A stretch of DNA of 64,000 nucleotides, from the NCBI GenBank assembly GCA_963931865.1, contig OZ007518.1, positions 3,620,055 to 3,684,054 on the forward strand. Reading direction: 5' to 3'. This document shows, piece by piece, positions 20,238 to 30,530 of this stretch. Under the pieces are notes generated by a model. That model searched no databases and was not told the origin of the DNA. It saw only the letters and a program-made list of their open reading frames with translations. Made by a program: the position numbers and the translations under genes. The stretch's first letter is position 1. Every line of letters begins with the position of its first letter. This DNA is from Axinella damicornis (lineage: Eukaryota; Porifera; Demospongiae; Axinellida; Axinellidae).

Positions 20238-22495
20238 TTATACATAAACAACATCCGCACAATCAGGTGCGCCAACCAGCAGAATTGCAACCCAACCTAC
20301 CAAGGTTCCCCCCACAGTGTAACTTATATATGCTATAGCTATTATAACCGATGGTGAGCTGCTGTACCTATAGCTATATACCTGTGAAGCTAGCTCCTTC
20401 TCTGCAGTAACCCTGTCAATGTAGCTCTGTAGCTTGTGAGGCTGTAAGAGAGAGGTGATACCTACATCACATGATGCAGCCCTGGTAGATTGAGATGACC
20501 TCAACAACTCACCTCCAGAGTCTGGAGTACTAGAGAATCAGCACAAACTGTGCGGTCCTTCAACAGCTCAGGAGGCAGTGTCATTTGCCGTCGCAGTGTT
20601 TTTCGGACAAATCTCTTCTTCAAGGAAGGTACAATGCTGACAGAATTCGTTTGCCATGCACTCGTAGTTTCAACTTCAGGTGACGGAGTAGCAAACCTTA
20701 CTGTCTTATGTGATGTCCCAAATAATTTGGGCCTTTCTAAAGCAGTGATCTCTTTGGGTTTTGGCTCACTGCTGCGGACTATGGCTGAGGTAGACATCGA
20801 CAGCATAGTACTTTCTTCTACGATAGGCTCCAGCATACTCTCGTATTTAGCTGTCTCTGCATTCGCCTGACTGCCGACTTCTTCACTATCAGTTTTGATC
20901 CGTGGCAGTACTAGGTTCGGATCAACAACTTCCGGCGAAGGGTGCTCCTGTTCTGTATCCTCGGCCTTCTCCTTTGCCTTTACATCCACCTTGATTTCTT
21001 GGTAGAGCTGCCGTACCTTGACATCATTGAGCTCGTGTACCTTCAACACAGCCCGATAGAACCCCAGCGCTTCCTCTAGCTCCTTCAAGGTGACTGGACA
21101 GCTACGAAAGCTGTCAAGAGCCGTCGCAGCATACAGAAATCCCACCAAGAATGTGTTGGGGTCAACAGCAGATTTCTGATTCTTTGCTGCTATCTGAATC
21201 GACGCAATGCTCCACATCATGAGACACACTGCTGCAGAGAGAACTTCATTATTCAGCAGATCCCTTTCAGCGAGCTTGCTAAGTGGGCTAAGGGACCCTG
21301 TGGTGAACAGCAACCAACTTCTACAGATCTCACTCAACTCAGCCCCTTTTCCCTTACTCCACCACTGCCGGCGCACCTTGTAATACTTCAATGCAAAGCT
21401 AAACTTGCTGAACCTAAATGCAGGATGATGGGGTGAGAGTTCAGCAGATGATTTTGCCAAGCTCTGCTCTATCAATGCCTCAACACTCTCTTCCAGATCC
21501 TTGCCAGTGGTGACGTCAAAGAACTGAAGCTCAGGCCTGAACTTGTCAAGCATCAGACCACGATGTGGACCTTGGTAGCTGATCATAAGTGACGAAACAG
21601 CAACACAGAGCTCCCTACACTCCTCAAATATTTTCGAAATGGGGAGAGTACTGCAGACAAACCGAAACTTTCTGATGGCGTAAGCTAGGAAGTAGGTAAA
21701 GAGAGAGTTGCCTAGAGGTTGAATGACAAGAGATGCTTCCAACGCAGTGGAAGCACTAAGAACGTAAAGCCCAGATCGCAGGTTCGGTACACCTGCTGTG
21801 ACGTCAGTCCCTAATCCCCCAGCATAGCAGCAATCGAGAATGAAGACAACCTGACGAGCCTTGCACTTGGAGTCAATCAGCCACTGGTTGAGAACTGAGC
21901 CCGTGATGAATTTGGCTGTGGTCATATCGAAGTCAGCAGGTACAAGTCCAAACTGCCCATCAGCTTGTCTCTTCACACTGAGACCATGACCAGAGAACTG
22001 GAAGATGAAGAGACCACGCTCTCCGACAGCTCCTGCTACTTCCTGAAAACTCTTCTTCATGCCTTCAAAGCAGCACTCGTCCTCATGTTGGGTGGCAGTG
22101 AAGAGGCGGATATGACTTTTGGGAAGCACATTTTTATCAATGAAGGCCCTGACCACCTGTAGAGCAAGTTAACATAGCATGAAGCAATGCGTTGAAATCA
22201 GATGCAGCATTAAATTTCTGCTGCAATATTTTTTCTATGTTCTTTACAACTGTACCTGAAGGCAAGACGAGATGGTTTCACCGCCTAGACTTTCAAGTTT
22301 GGCTTTCACGCGGCGACTCGTCTGCTTGCTGATGGCGTAAGAAACCATGTAGGTATGGTCAGGGTCGTAATCCAGAATCTCGGCGTTGTCGTTGGTGACC
22401 AACATGAAGCTAATATTGCCATCGAGATCTTTGCTACGCGATTCAAGCCTACGTAGCGGCGGAGGACGGCCCTGTGCTCTTCTTGCGCTCGCCAT
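20238..22495 (-). CDS. Caspase-fold (C14-like) protease with a long C-terminal extension
   Basis: Exon 1 is 22256-22495 (80 codons from ATG, MASARRAQGR to ISSCLQ). Exon 2 is 20513-22156 (548 codons, starting VVRAF). Exon 3 starts at 20441 (PHKLQSYIDR). All junctions are phase 0 with GT/AG; the first two introns are 99 and 71 bp. The domain has the His box FQFSGHG (His about residue 137) and the Cys box VFILDCCYAGG (Cys about 189/190), as in the metacaspase/paracaspase-like C14 group, with YVLSAST after it. The roughly 400 residues beyond are helical, then Ser/Thr/Glu-rich, with no domain I recognise. Exon 3 may end at 20382 before GTATAT, or run on to 20238, which would add a hydrophobic stretch (IIAIAYISYTVGGTLVGWVA) like a membrane anchor. 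A role in cell death or immune signalling is inferred from the fold only. Confidence 0.75.
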
Positions 22496-22867
22496 TCCTG
22501 CGATTTCCGAGACCGTGCAGACACGCCCAGCTCAGAACAGGCGATTTTGATCGTCGATGTCACGTGCAACGTTGCGTAGGAGTGCAGGGAAATCATCCAG
22601 TGGACATGGAAGTCCACCAGGGTCAATTCAATTCTTGGCGTATTCCACTGCTCTCTTGTTCTAATTTTCTTGCAGTGATACTGAAAGGACACCTCCAAGA
22701 ATAAACCACCGGCGTGGCGCTAATATGATCGAATGTCCCTCCAATGGTAATCGGTACCAATTACCTGGCTGTAATGGTGGTATCATGCTCACATAAAGTG
22801 ATGCACATGCACATTAATATTACTGGGTACATTTGCTGTCGAATGACTTAGGCATTCAAACATCTAC
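22496..22867. other. Protease 5' flank joining array spacer DNA
   Basis: About 22600-22690 (AGTCCACCAGGGTCAATTCA to TTTTCTTGCAGTGATACTG) matches spacer DNA at 38029-38107 and 47017-47090, so the array's outer border lies within about 120 bp of the protease start codon. A promoter is not obvious. Confidence 0.6.
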
Positions 22868-23182
22868 TCACTCCGCCTCTGTAGCTGCTACTCCGCGCAT
22901 GGATTCATTATCCAGTCTGGCAGGAAGTTGAGTCAAATATTTGCTTTGGATTGGAATCTGTGCCTCATGCACATAGCTTTTCAAAGCTGTAGCTATACAC
23001 ATTTCCTCTGCCACTTCATGGTAGCAGAGGAGAATCGTGTGGGAAATACCTACAACAGCAGTATCAATATCAGTATAGAGAATGAAACATTTCCTGTACT
23101 GGAGTGGTTGAGCCAATACAATTATGAGTGACAATACTGGTATTGCCAGCAATGCTAGGATCAAACAATTCACGTAAGTCAA
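22868..23182 (-). pseudogene. Ancient relic of the polytopic membrane family in a spacer
   Basis: The frame reads VNCLILALLAIPVLSLIIVL, then KCFILYTDIDTAVVGISHT, ILLCYHEVAEEMC and TQLPARLDNESM. It lines up in order with the last two membrane segments and tail of the array proteins (VDILALVLLAILSLIF, WCILVLTLLLGVPHMAL, FLCYKLATVTGITHC, DSLPDRMINPEVY). Identity is low, and only the C-terminal part is present. Equivalent DNA sits in the spacers at about 38240-38850 and 47220-47830, where an insertion splits it. It is probably an old lost gene copy that is now part of the repeat unit. Confidence 0.5.
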
Positions 23183-23752
23183 AGTGCACGGAACTTGTCA
23201 TGAAGTTCTGTGCATGCGGTTACTGGAATGTCGACAGATGGTAAATGTGCTGCAAGATAGCTACCACAGCACAAGCAGTGTTGCGCAATGTGCATGCTGG
23301 TTAATTAGACTTGCTGCTAAGTCTTGATAAACAAGCTGTTCTTTTGTTCTTTTGACTGCTGGAATTATATTCATCCACCAAATCTTGCAGCATCAACTGC
23401 TTAGCTATCAGAGTACGTTTTCATGGCTAGCTATAGCTATAGTGTTCATGTTCAAACTGTTCTCAGTCAAATGATTCACTTTCGATATCAAAATAGCTAG
23501 CTACTGCACAATAACAGTGTGTAGCTATGTACATTATACCTTAGAGGTATATATATACCTGCATAAAATCGTACTATACAATAAGTTTGTGCAATGAATG
23601 TTGACTACAAAATTATAGTAAATCAGCTTATGTGAATAGCATTGCCAAGTGTAATAATATTATGAGGATATGAGGATAGCCGGTAAAATTTCCATGCTTC
23701 CGAATTAAGTTCATTAATAAACCACATACATAGAAAAAGGGTAGCCATAGAT
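23183..23752. repeat. Spacer type S
   Basis: This DNA recurs left of the genes at 39456 and 49053. Shared blocks include GGAACTTGTCATGAAGTTCTGTGCATG, ACCAAATCTTGCAGCATCAACTGC and GGATAGCCGGTAAAATTTCC. No gene beyond the relic is seen in it. Confidence 0.75.
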
Positions 23753-23805
23753 TCAGTTGATTGATCCATAAGTGTACGCAGGAGTTAGCCTTCTTGTTCC
23801 TTCAT
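23753..23805 (-). pseudogene. Last 17 codons of a lost array gene
   Basis: The sequence TTCAGTTGATTGATCCATAAG up to CTTGTTCCTTCAT equals the 3' end of the gene at 39456 (stop at 23753-23755). Then it switches at once to the spacer that precedes another 3' end (GCGCTCTTTACAAAT). This is a scar of unequal exchange that removed the rest of a gene. Confidence 0.85.
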
Positions 23806-23926
23806 GCGCTCTTTACAAATAATGATAGCCTGTAAAATCTATTATCAGGACATAATAACTTTCAACCATGTATAAACCACAAATATATGTCGGGCAAACC
23901 TCAGCTTTTATAATGAGGTAGCCGAT

Positions 23927-25774
23927 TCAGTTGATTGCTCCGTAAGTGTAAACAGGAGTTAGCCTTCCTGTGACTGACACTTTGTCTTCTGTGGGCTCGG
24001 CAACTGAGTGCTCTTTTGCAGCTGGTAGAATTGGTTTGTACACCTCTAAATTAATCATCCGGTCTGGCAGGGAATCGTTGTTAAACTCAGCCTCCCCATC
24101 TGGGAATGTGCGCCTGATTGCTTTGAAATGGTGCTTCAAATCTGTGTACTTCCTTTTCACACAGTGAGTGATGCCAGTTACAGTGGCCAGTTTATAGCAG
24201 AGGAAGCAGATCAGTGCCATGTGGGGAACACCTAACAGCAGTGTCAATACCAGTATACACCATGTGATATTTACTGTTGCCGGGCGGTACAGGGTAGTAG
24301 GGAATATGAGTGACAGTATCGCAAGCAATACTAGGGCCAAGATGTCAACAGTGTTCCTATAGTTCAATCTGTATGGCCCCACAATTGCATAGAAACAACA
24401 AGCACTTACAAAAAACGCACTCCGTACATCAGATGTAGACCAAGATGACCAATTGTGAGGTGAAAACGAGGCCAGAATCAGAATTCTGAGGATGAGGAAG
24501 GTTGACGAAACCATCCTACAGTCACGAGTACCATTGGTTCCATCCTTGTACTGTCCCTGAAACGATTCAGCAAACATGTGCAGGACATGCCACCTCTGAA
24601 ACCACAACATGAGGCATACATTCTGAACAGTCTTGTAGGATACACAATGAGAAGAACTGTTGGAAAGAGGATAAAGATTACCAACACGCAAATAGCTACA
24701 GATACAAAGATGGAATACTCCTGCGTACTGCATTCCACGGTTGCATCGTAATACAAGAAGCACTCAGAACTACGAGGAATGGAACGAACATCAAAGGTGT
24801 GTAGCAATGTGAAGGATACAAATAAGATTTTGGAAAATGAGAGGAGCAGAAATGTTGTGAATGCATTGATTACTGATGCTTTGGGGTCCCATTTCCTCCT
24901 GAAGCGAACGAAATGCCTGTGAAATGGCTTCCACAGCCAAACAACTGGTCTAAAGTTATTGTCATGGAGTTTTATGCACCCGTAAGTGACTAGAATGAGG
25001 CAGATGGGATAGAATGCCACAACATACTCCAGTGCAAGTGCATGAACAGTCTTGATGTTGCTTACACAGAAAGGCGGAATAACAAAACGAAAGAAATCTA
25101 AGCTCCATATGCTACACAAAAACTAGCAATATTTGCAGCACCAAATATGGAAATCCATTTACTTCATTTTCAATGTATATGTGCAACGGTACATTCATGC
25201 GTATTGTGTACACCATAATCTGACTCATGAACACAAGAGCGCTCAGTGGGGAGGAGGTGGCTCTTATGTGGAAAATCACCACCAGACAGTACAACACAGT
25301 CACAGGGAAAAGTTCAAGGAAGTAGTACAAGAGCCATCCATAACCACTTCCCCAGCACTTTCTACAGTACAGAGTGTACGAGTATAGAGCTATGCCATGA
25401 CCATCTTTGCACCTACTACAGAATGTACCCTCTCGATTGAGTGACCCACACATGAACTCATTAAGTAAGGAGACATTATCTGGCAACTGGTAGAAGAGGA
25501 GCCGGTCACGCGGTATAATATTGAGATGCATTATGTACGGGCAGGTTCCATATCTTGTCGATTCAGTTGAGCTGTTGTAGGTCATGCAGAAGCCAATTTG
25601 CAATAGAGTGAGATCTGCACGACAGCTGACTTCTCCAATTCCAGGGAAGCAAGAGCACCCAGTGCTTGAGCTGTTGTCAGGGAAGAACCAGGGAGGGCAG
25701 ACATCTCGATGAGCAGCACTCTGCACTATGACAAGGAAGACTGGGAACAGCAAGCACAACCGCATTGGTGTCAT
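23927..25774 (-). pseudogene. Array copy 1: polytopic membrane protein, two single-base frameshifts
   Basis: The start is ATG at 25774 with the MTPMRLCLLFPVF leader. The whole family length is present, but one extra A in an A run at 25118-25122 shifts the frame after FPYLVLQILLV, and one base is missing near 24600 inside CASCCGFQRWHV. The remaining sequence is as conserved as in open copies, so inactivation is recent, or the two changes are sequencing errors. The tail (DKVSVTGRLTPVYTYGAIN) and the following spacer match copy 6 (43193) closely, while the 5' module matches copies 3 and 10: a mosaic. Function would be as for copy 2 below. Confidence 0.85.
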
Positions 25775-26200
25775 CTCTTGTCAATGCAATAATTGTAGAT
25801 ATGTATAGGATGGACATCAGCGAAATCTCCACTAATACTTAGAATATATCTACACCTGCACTGGTAATAGTAGTGATATCAGAGCATATTAAGGTGCACT
25901 CGGCACTTTCAGGGGTGCATATGTAATTATGAAAATGAAAACGTACCCTGGAATTTGCAAGTTTTGTTTGATAGTTTCGATTTCCTTTCTGTAGAATCAC
26001 TTTCAAAATGGCAACTAATGTTCATTAAATTTGGTCACCTCGTTTGTTCTTTCACCTTGTGTGTATGGGTGGTTTCGATGCAGCCGTTGTGAATGTGATT
26101 TGGGTCTTGAATACACAAGTCATTCATCAAGTTTAAGCACATGTCAGTCCTGTTTCATGGCATTGTGTATGTATATAGTAGTATAGAGAATGTGTGCATG
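25775..26200. repeat. 5' module type 2
   Basis: This is the upstream DNA of copies with the MTPMRL leader; it is also at 34389-34835 and 58015-58132 plus 58740-59070. It includes the CAAAATGGCAACTAATGTTC and TTGGGTCTTGAATACAC blocks. It is a diverged relative of module type 1 (both keep CCTTTCTGTAGAAT and GGTCACCTC) but lacks the TATAAAA of type 1. Confidence 0.8.
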
Positions 26201-26626
26201 TCAGCATCGTCTCCATTCTGGTAGAGTGTACGAGTACAGAGCAATGCCATGTCCATCTTTGCACCTACTACAGAATGTACCCTCTCGATTCAGTGACCCA
26301 CACATGAACTCATTAAGTAAGGAGACATTATCTGGCAACTGATAGAAGAGGAGCCGGTCACGCGGTATAATATTGAGATGCATTATGTACGGGCAGGGTC
26401 CATATCTTGTCGATTCAGTTGAGCTGTCATAGGTCATGCAGAAGCCAATTTGCAATAGAGTGAGATCTGCAAAACAGCTGACTTCTACACTTCCATAGAA
26501 GGAAGAGCACCCAGTGCTTGAGCTGTTGTCAGGGATGAACCAGGGAGGGCAGACATCTCGATGAGCAGCGCTCTGTGCTATGGCAAGGAACGCCAGGGGC
26601 AACAGACGTGACCACATTGCTGTCAT
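26201..26626 (-). CDS. Array copy fragment: signal peptide plus Cys-rich ectodomain only (141 aa)
   Basis: From ATG at 26626 the frame carries the leader (WSRLLPLAFLAIAQSAAH), the Cys-rich ectodomain and the CGSLNREGTFCSRC motif. It breaks from family sequence just after GHGIALYSYT (about 26223) and ends LPEWRRC. All membrane segments are missing. It keeps its own type 1 upstream module with the TATA-like box. As read, it would give a secreted ectodomain with an extra terminal Cys; it may equally be a dead fragment. The same truncation point recurs in the fragment at 34836/36794, so the fragment was duplicated together with its neighbour. Confidence 0.5.
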   Translation of the reverse strand: MTAMWSRLLPLAFLAIAQSAAHRDVCPPWFIPDNSSSTGCSSFYGSVEVSCFADLTLLQIGFCMTYDSSTESTRYGPCPYIMHLNIIPRDRLLFYQLPDNVSLLNEFMCGSLNREGTFCSRCKDGHGIALYSYTLPEWRRC

Positions 26627-26881
26627 CTCTTGGTTATTAACCAGTCCACACTTATGGTAGATTTGTAGGTTGGGTATTAGCGTATTTTCCAGTACTAGAA
26701 ACTACTAGCTAGCTAGTACTTTCAGTCAGTCTTGTACTAGTCAGAAGTGATCATTATTAATTATTTTGCAAAAATGTACCCTGGTTTATGTTTTCTGTTT
26801 CCTTTCTGTAGAATAACTTTCAAAAATTGGAAACACGTGTTCAATTGGTCTGGTCACCTCATAACGTAGAGTGTTTAGTGC

Positions 26882-26888
26882 TTTTATA
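26882..26888 (-). promoter_or_regulatory. TATA-like box of module 1 (ectodomain fragment)
   Basis: TATAAAA on the minus strand within GGTTATAAAAGCACTAAACA, about 256 bp before the ATG at 26626. It is kept at the same place in all complete type 1 modules. Confidence 0.5.
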
Positions 26889-27254
26889 ACCTTGTGAGGT
26901 ACCATTGGTGTGTTAGATAACTAGTTACAGTCTTTGTGTACTATGACATGGACACAAACAGTTTTAACACTTCTCATCAAGTACGTGTGCATGTTGTTCC
27001 GCTTTCTTGTCACTGTGTATGTGGAAATGCATCAACGTCATGCACTCCTTTCATTACACCAGGCATTATACTCCAGCATGACATAGTCTTTTGGATTGGT
27101 ATGATGTAGCTACTATGTTAAAACTTCTAGTGAGCTTAATTGTTTATTTAACAACACAGATCCATCTTTCAACATACTTGAAATTAATAAATTTGAACTA
27201 ATGTTGTCTCCGCTTTGATCAGTCATTTTCTGCAGGCTCATGAAGGATCCTTTC

Positions 27255-27310
27255 AGCTCTATGAAAGGATAGATATATGCTGCAGCATATATCTATCCTT
27301 TCATAGAGCT
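27255..27310. repeat. 56-bp perfect palindrome
   Basis: The arm CTATGAAAGGATAGATATAT and its exact complement meet at CTGCAG (centre 27282/27283). Sister spacers (for example at about 41915-41940) contain only one arm, so the second arm is a local inverted duplication. Confidence 0.95.
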
Positions 27311-28676
27311 GGGCAGTGGTCAACTCCCCTAGTCTAAAATTGTCAGCTAGATGCATGCCTTGATGGAAGTTATGTTACACTGTTTGGTGTTTTAGTTTAT
27401 GGAGGTCAAAAGTACATCTGCTGTACAAACACCATTTGTGGGGGAAATTCCAGTCCAGTCCTCGCAGTCAGTGTACAAGGGCAGCCATCTAGTATTTCAT
27501 TTGGTTTCAAGTTAACATTCAACCCTCATAAGTGCCAGAAAGAAGAATCTGATACAGTTGCCTTTTGGGTCACTTGCAATGGATTCACCTGCCAAATACA
27601 ACAGTTCACCAGCTCTGTTCACAAGTTTCCCTCTATTCTGAGTGTAGCATTCCAGAAAGCACTTGTTGTGCTAGGTGAGTCAGCGTCACGACTATCTCAC
27701 GAGACTAAATCCTGGTATATGCACAAAATATAAACGTAAACATAACCTTTTGAAAACAAGCATAAAATACTGACTGCAATGGTAGACGCAATGTATATAT
27801 CTGGTATATAAACAGTATGATGTGGTGTATGACTACCTTTTAATCAATCAGTCTGAAGCTAGCCTCATTCTGGAAAGAAGATAGTTGACTAAATCTCTGT
27901 TATCAGGAGGTAGCTATTGCAAAACAAAAATGATTCTAATTAGCTACAATGTTGCTACCCTAAATCATTATTTTGATTGCTCCACAAACGTATACACAAT
28001 TAAGTGTTAACTTTCTTGCTAACTCAACATAGATTGGTCTGGTAGCTAGAAGTTTGATGAAAACGGGAGATCACATTATAATTGGGGGTCATACTCCTGC
28101 AATGTTGTCTTCAATCTAGTTGGCACAGTATACAAACTCATCCATAGAATCACAAACTCCACAGCTAATCCACAAATAGTAGTGTATGAGATTTGATGAC
28201 CTCTGACCTCAAGTGAAGCTCAACTAGAGGAGTATAAGCCACAACTGCATGGTGTAAACGTTCTGGTCCGACTACCTGTGGACGATCTGACATCTGAATC
28301 ACCTCACGCAAATCCTCCCATAAAGCTCTGCACCTGCTATAGTATACGCGGACTTATATCAAGTTTAGTTTTAACTTTTACAGGAGGTGCAGGTTGGCAG
28401 TTAATCATTCATGACTACATAATACATTGTACCTCAGAGGTATTATCAAAATATTACGTAGCTATGTCTGTGCAATAAATTCGTTGTACTTGAAAATTAT
28501 TAAATATAGCTAGCTACAATAAGTTTATGCAATGAATGTTGACTACAAAATTATAGTAAATCAGCTTATGTGAATAGTATTGCCAAGCGTAATATAAGGA
28601 TAGCCGGTAAAATTTCCTTGCTTATCTGGAATGAAGTTCATTAATAAACCACATACCATATACGGTAGCCATAGAT

Positions 28677-30530
28677 TCAGCTGATTGTTCCATAAGTGTA
28701 CACAGGAGTTAGTCTCCTTGTTCCTTCATTGACTGACTCTTTGTCTTCTATGAGCTCAGCAACTGAGTGCTCTTTTGCAGCTGATAGAATTGGTTCGTAC
28801 ACCTCTGGGTTAATCATCCGGTCTGGCAGGGAGTCGTTGTTAAACTCAGCCTCCCTATCTGGGAATGTGCGCCTGATTGCTTTGAAACGGTGCTTCAAAT
28901 CTGTGTATTTCCTTTTCACACAGTGAGTGATGCCAGTGACAGTGGCCAGTTTGTAGCAGAGGAAGCAGATCAGTGCCATGTGGGGAACACCTAACAGCAG
29001 TGTCAATACCAGTATACACCATGTGATATTTACTGTTGCCGGGCGGTACAGTGTAGTAGGGAATATGAGTGACAGTATCGCAAGCAATACTAGGGCCAAG
29101 ATGTCAACAGTGTTCCTATAGTTCAATCTGTATGGCCTCACAATTGCATAGAAACAACAAGCACTTACAAAAAACGCACTCCGTACATCAGATGTAGGCC
29201 AAGATGACCAATTGTGAGGTGAAAACGAGGCCAGAATCAGAATTCTGAGGATGAGGAAGGTTGAAGAAACCATCCTAAAGTCACGAGTACCCTTGGTTCC
29301 ATCCTTGTACTGTCCCTGAAACGATTCAACAAACATGTGCAGGACATGCCACCTCTGAAATCCACAACACGAGGCACACATTCTGAACAGTCTTGTAGGA
29401 TACACAATGAGAAGAACTGTTGGAAAGAGGATAAAGATTACCAACACGCAAATAGCTACAGATACAAAGATGGAATACTCCTGCGTACTGCATTCCACGG
29501 TTGCATCGTAATACAAGAAGCACTCAGAACTACGAGGAATGGAACGAACACCAAAGGTGTGTAGCAATGTGAAGGATACAAATAAGATTTTGGAAAATGA
29601 GAGGAGCAGAAATGTTGTGAACGTGTTGATTATTGATGCTTTGGGGTCCCATTTCCTCCTGAAGCGAACGAAATGCCTGTGAAATGGCTTCCACAGCCAA
29701 ACAACTGGTCTAAAGTTATTGTCATGGAGTTGTATGCACCCGTAAGTGACTAGAATGAGGAAGATGGGATAAAATGCCACAACATACTCCAGTGCAAGTG
29801 CATAAACGGTCTTGATGTTGCTTACACAGAAAGGTGGAATAACAAAACGAAAGAAATCTAAGCTCCATATGCTACACAAAACTAGCAATATTTGCAGCAC
29901 CAAATATGGAAATCCATTTACTTCATTTTCAATGTATATGTGCAACGGTACGTTCATGCGTATTGTGTACACCATAATCTGACTCATGAACACAAGAGCG
30001 CTCAGTGGGGAGGAGGTGGCTCTTATGTGGAAAATCACCACTAGACAGTACAACACAGTCACCGGGAAAAGTTCAAGGAAGTAGTACAAGACCCATCCAT
30101 AACCACTTCCCCAGCACTTTCTACAGTCCAGAGTGTACGAGTACAGAGCAATGCCATGTCCATCTTTGCATCTACTACAGAATGCACCCTCTCGATTCAG
30201 TGACCCACACATGAACTCATTAAGTAAGGAGACATTATCTGGCAACTTATAGAAGAGGAGCCCGTCATGCGGTATAATATTGAGATGCATTATGTACGGG
30301 CAGGGTCCACATCTTATCGATTCAGTTGTGCTGTCGTAGGTCATGCAGAAGCCAATTTGCAATAGAGTGTGATCTGCAAAGCAGCTTACTGCTCCACCTG
30401 GGAAGCAAGAGCACCCAGTGCTTGAGCTGTTGTCAGGGATGAACCAGGGAGGGCAGACATCTCGATGAGCAGCACTCTGTACTATGGCTAGGAACGCCAG
30501 GGGCAGCAGACGTGACCACATTGCTGTCAT
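28677..30530 (-). CDS. Array copy 2: polytopic membrane protein with Cys-rich ectodomain (617 aa)
   Basis: Intact single-exon frame from ATG at 30530. The signal peptide is about residues 1-21 (WSRLLPLAFLAIVQSAA). The ectodomain to about 140 has some 12 Cys, N-glycosylation sites (NSSS, NVSL) and the motif CGSLNREGAFCSRC followed by LDCRKC. Hydrophobic segments lie near 146-168, 174-190, 207-232, 243-265, 299-323, 353-378, 420-436, 450-465, 473-492 and 502-527. The cytosolic tail has SLPDRMINPEVYEPIL, including a YxxI sorting-like site. I know of related uncharacterised multi-pass proteins in sponges and cnidarians with a similar CxxC-rich segment before the membrane domain (memory, not checked). 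It does not fit a standard seven-helix receptor. Function unknown; a receptor or channel-like surface role is inferred. It differs by a one-residue deletion (FPGGAVSC) and the ending YGTIS. Confidence 0.9.
   Translation of the reverse strand: MTAMWSRLLPLAFLAIVQSAAHRDVCPPWFIPDNSSSTGCSCFPGGAVSCFADHTLLQIGFCMTYDSTTESIRCGPCPYIMHLNIIPHDGLLFYKLPDNVSLLNEFMCGSLNREGAFCSRCKDGHGIALYSYTLDCRKCWGSGYGWVLYYFLELFPVTVLYCLVVIFHIRATSSPLSALVFMSQIMVYTIRMNVPLHIYIENEVNGFPYLVLQILLVLCSIWSLDFFRFVIPPFCVSNIKTVYALALEYVVAFYPIFLILVTYGCIQLHDNNFRPVVWLWKPFHRHFVRFRRKWDPKASIINTFTTFLLLSFSKILFVSFTLLHTFGVRSIPRSSECFLYYDATVECSTQEYSIFVSVAICVLVIFILFPTVLLIVYPTRLFRMCASCCGFQRWHVLHMFVESFQGQYKDGTKGTRDFRMVSSTFLILRILILASFSPHNWSSWPTSDVRSAFFVSACCFYAIVRPYRLNYRNTVDILALVLLAILSLIFPTTLYRPATVNITWCILVLTLLLGVPHMALICFLCYKLATVTGITHCVKRKYTDLKHRFKAIRRTFPDREAEFNNDSLPDRMINPEVYEPILSAAKEHSVAELIEDKESVNEGTRRLTPVYTYGTIS

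Larger units (their letters stand above)
26627..28676. repeat. 5' module type 1, middle spacer, and spacer type T
   Basis: The order left to right is module 1 (26627-27170), the middle spacer (27220-27760, with TGGTCAACTCCCC and TTATGGAGGTCAAAAGTACA) and spacer T (27890-28640, with GATGACCTCTGACCTCAAG and CATGACTACATAATACATTG). These blocks recur between other copies. Short frames in them (for example around TPLVELHLRSEV) are broken by stops or frameshifts in some copies, so I do not call a gene. A perfect palindrome at 27255-27310 is listed separately. Confidence 0.75.

Noticed and set aside
28677..30530. Calling the array proteins classical GPCRs
   Set aside because: About ten hydrophobic segments and no DRY or NPxxY-type motif in the expected places; NPEVY lies in the cytosolic tail.
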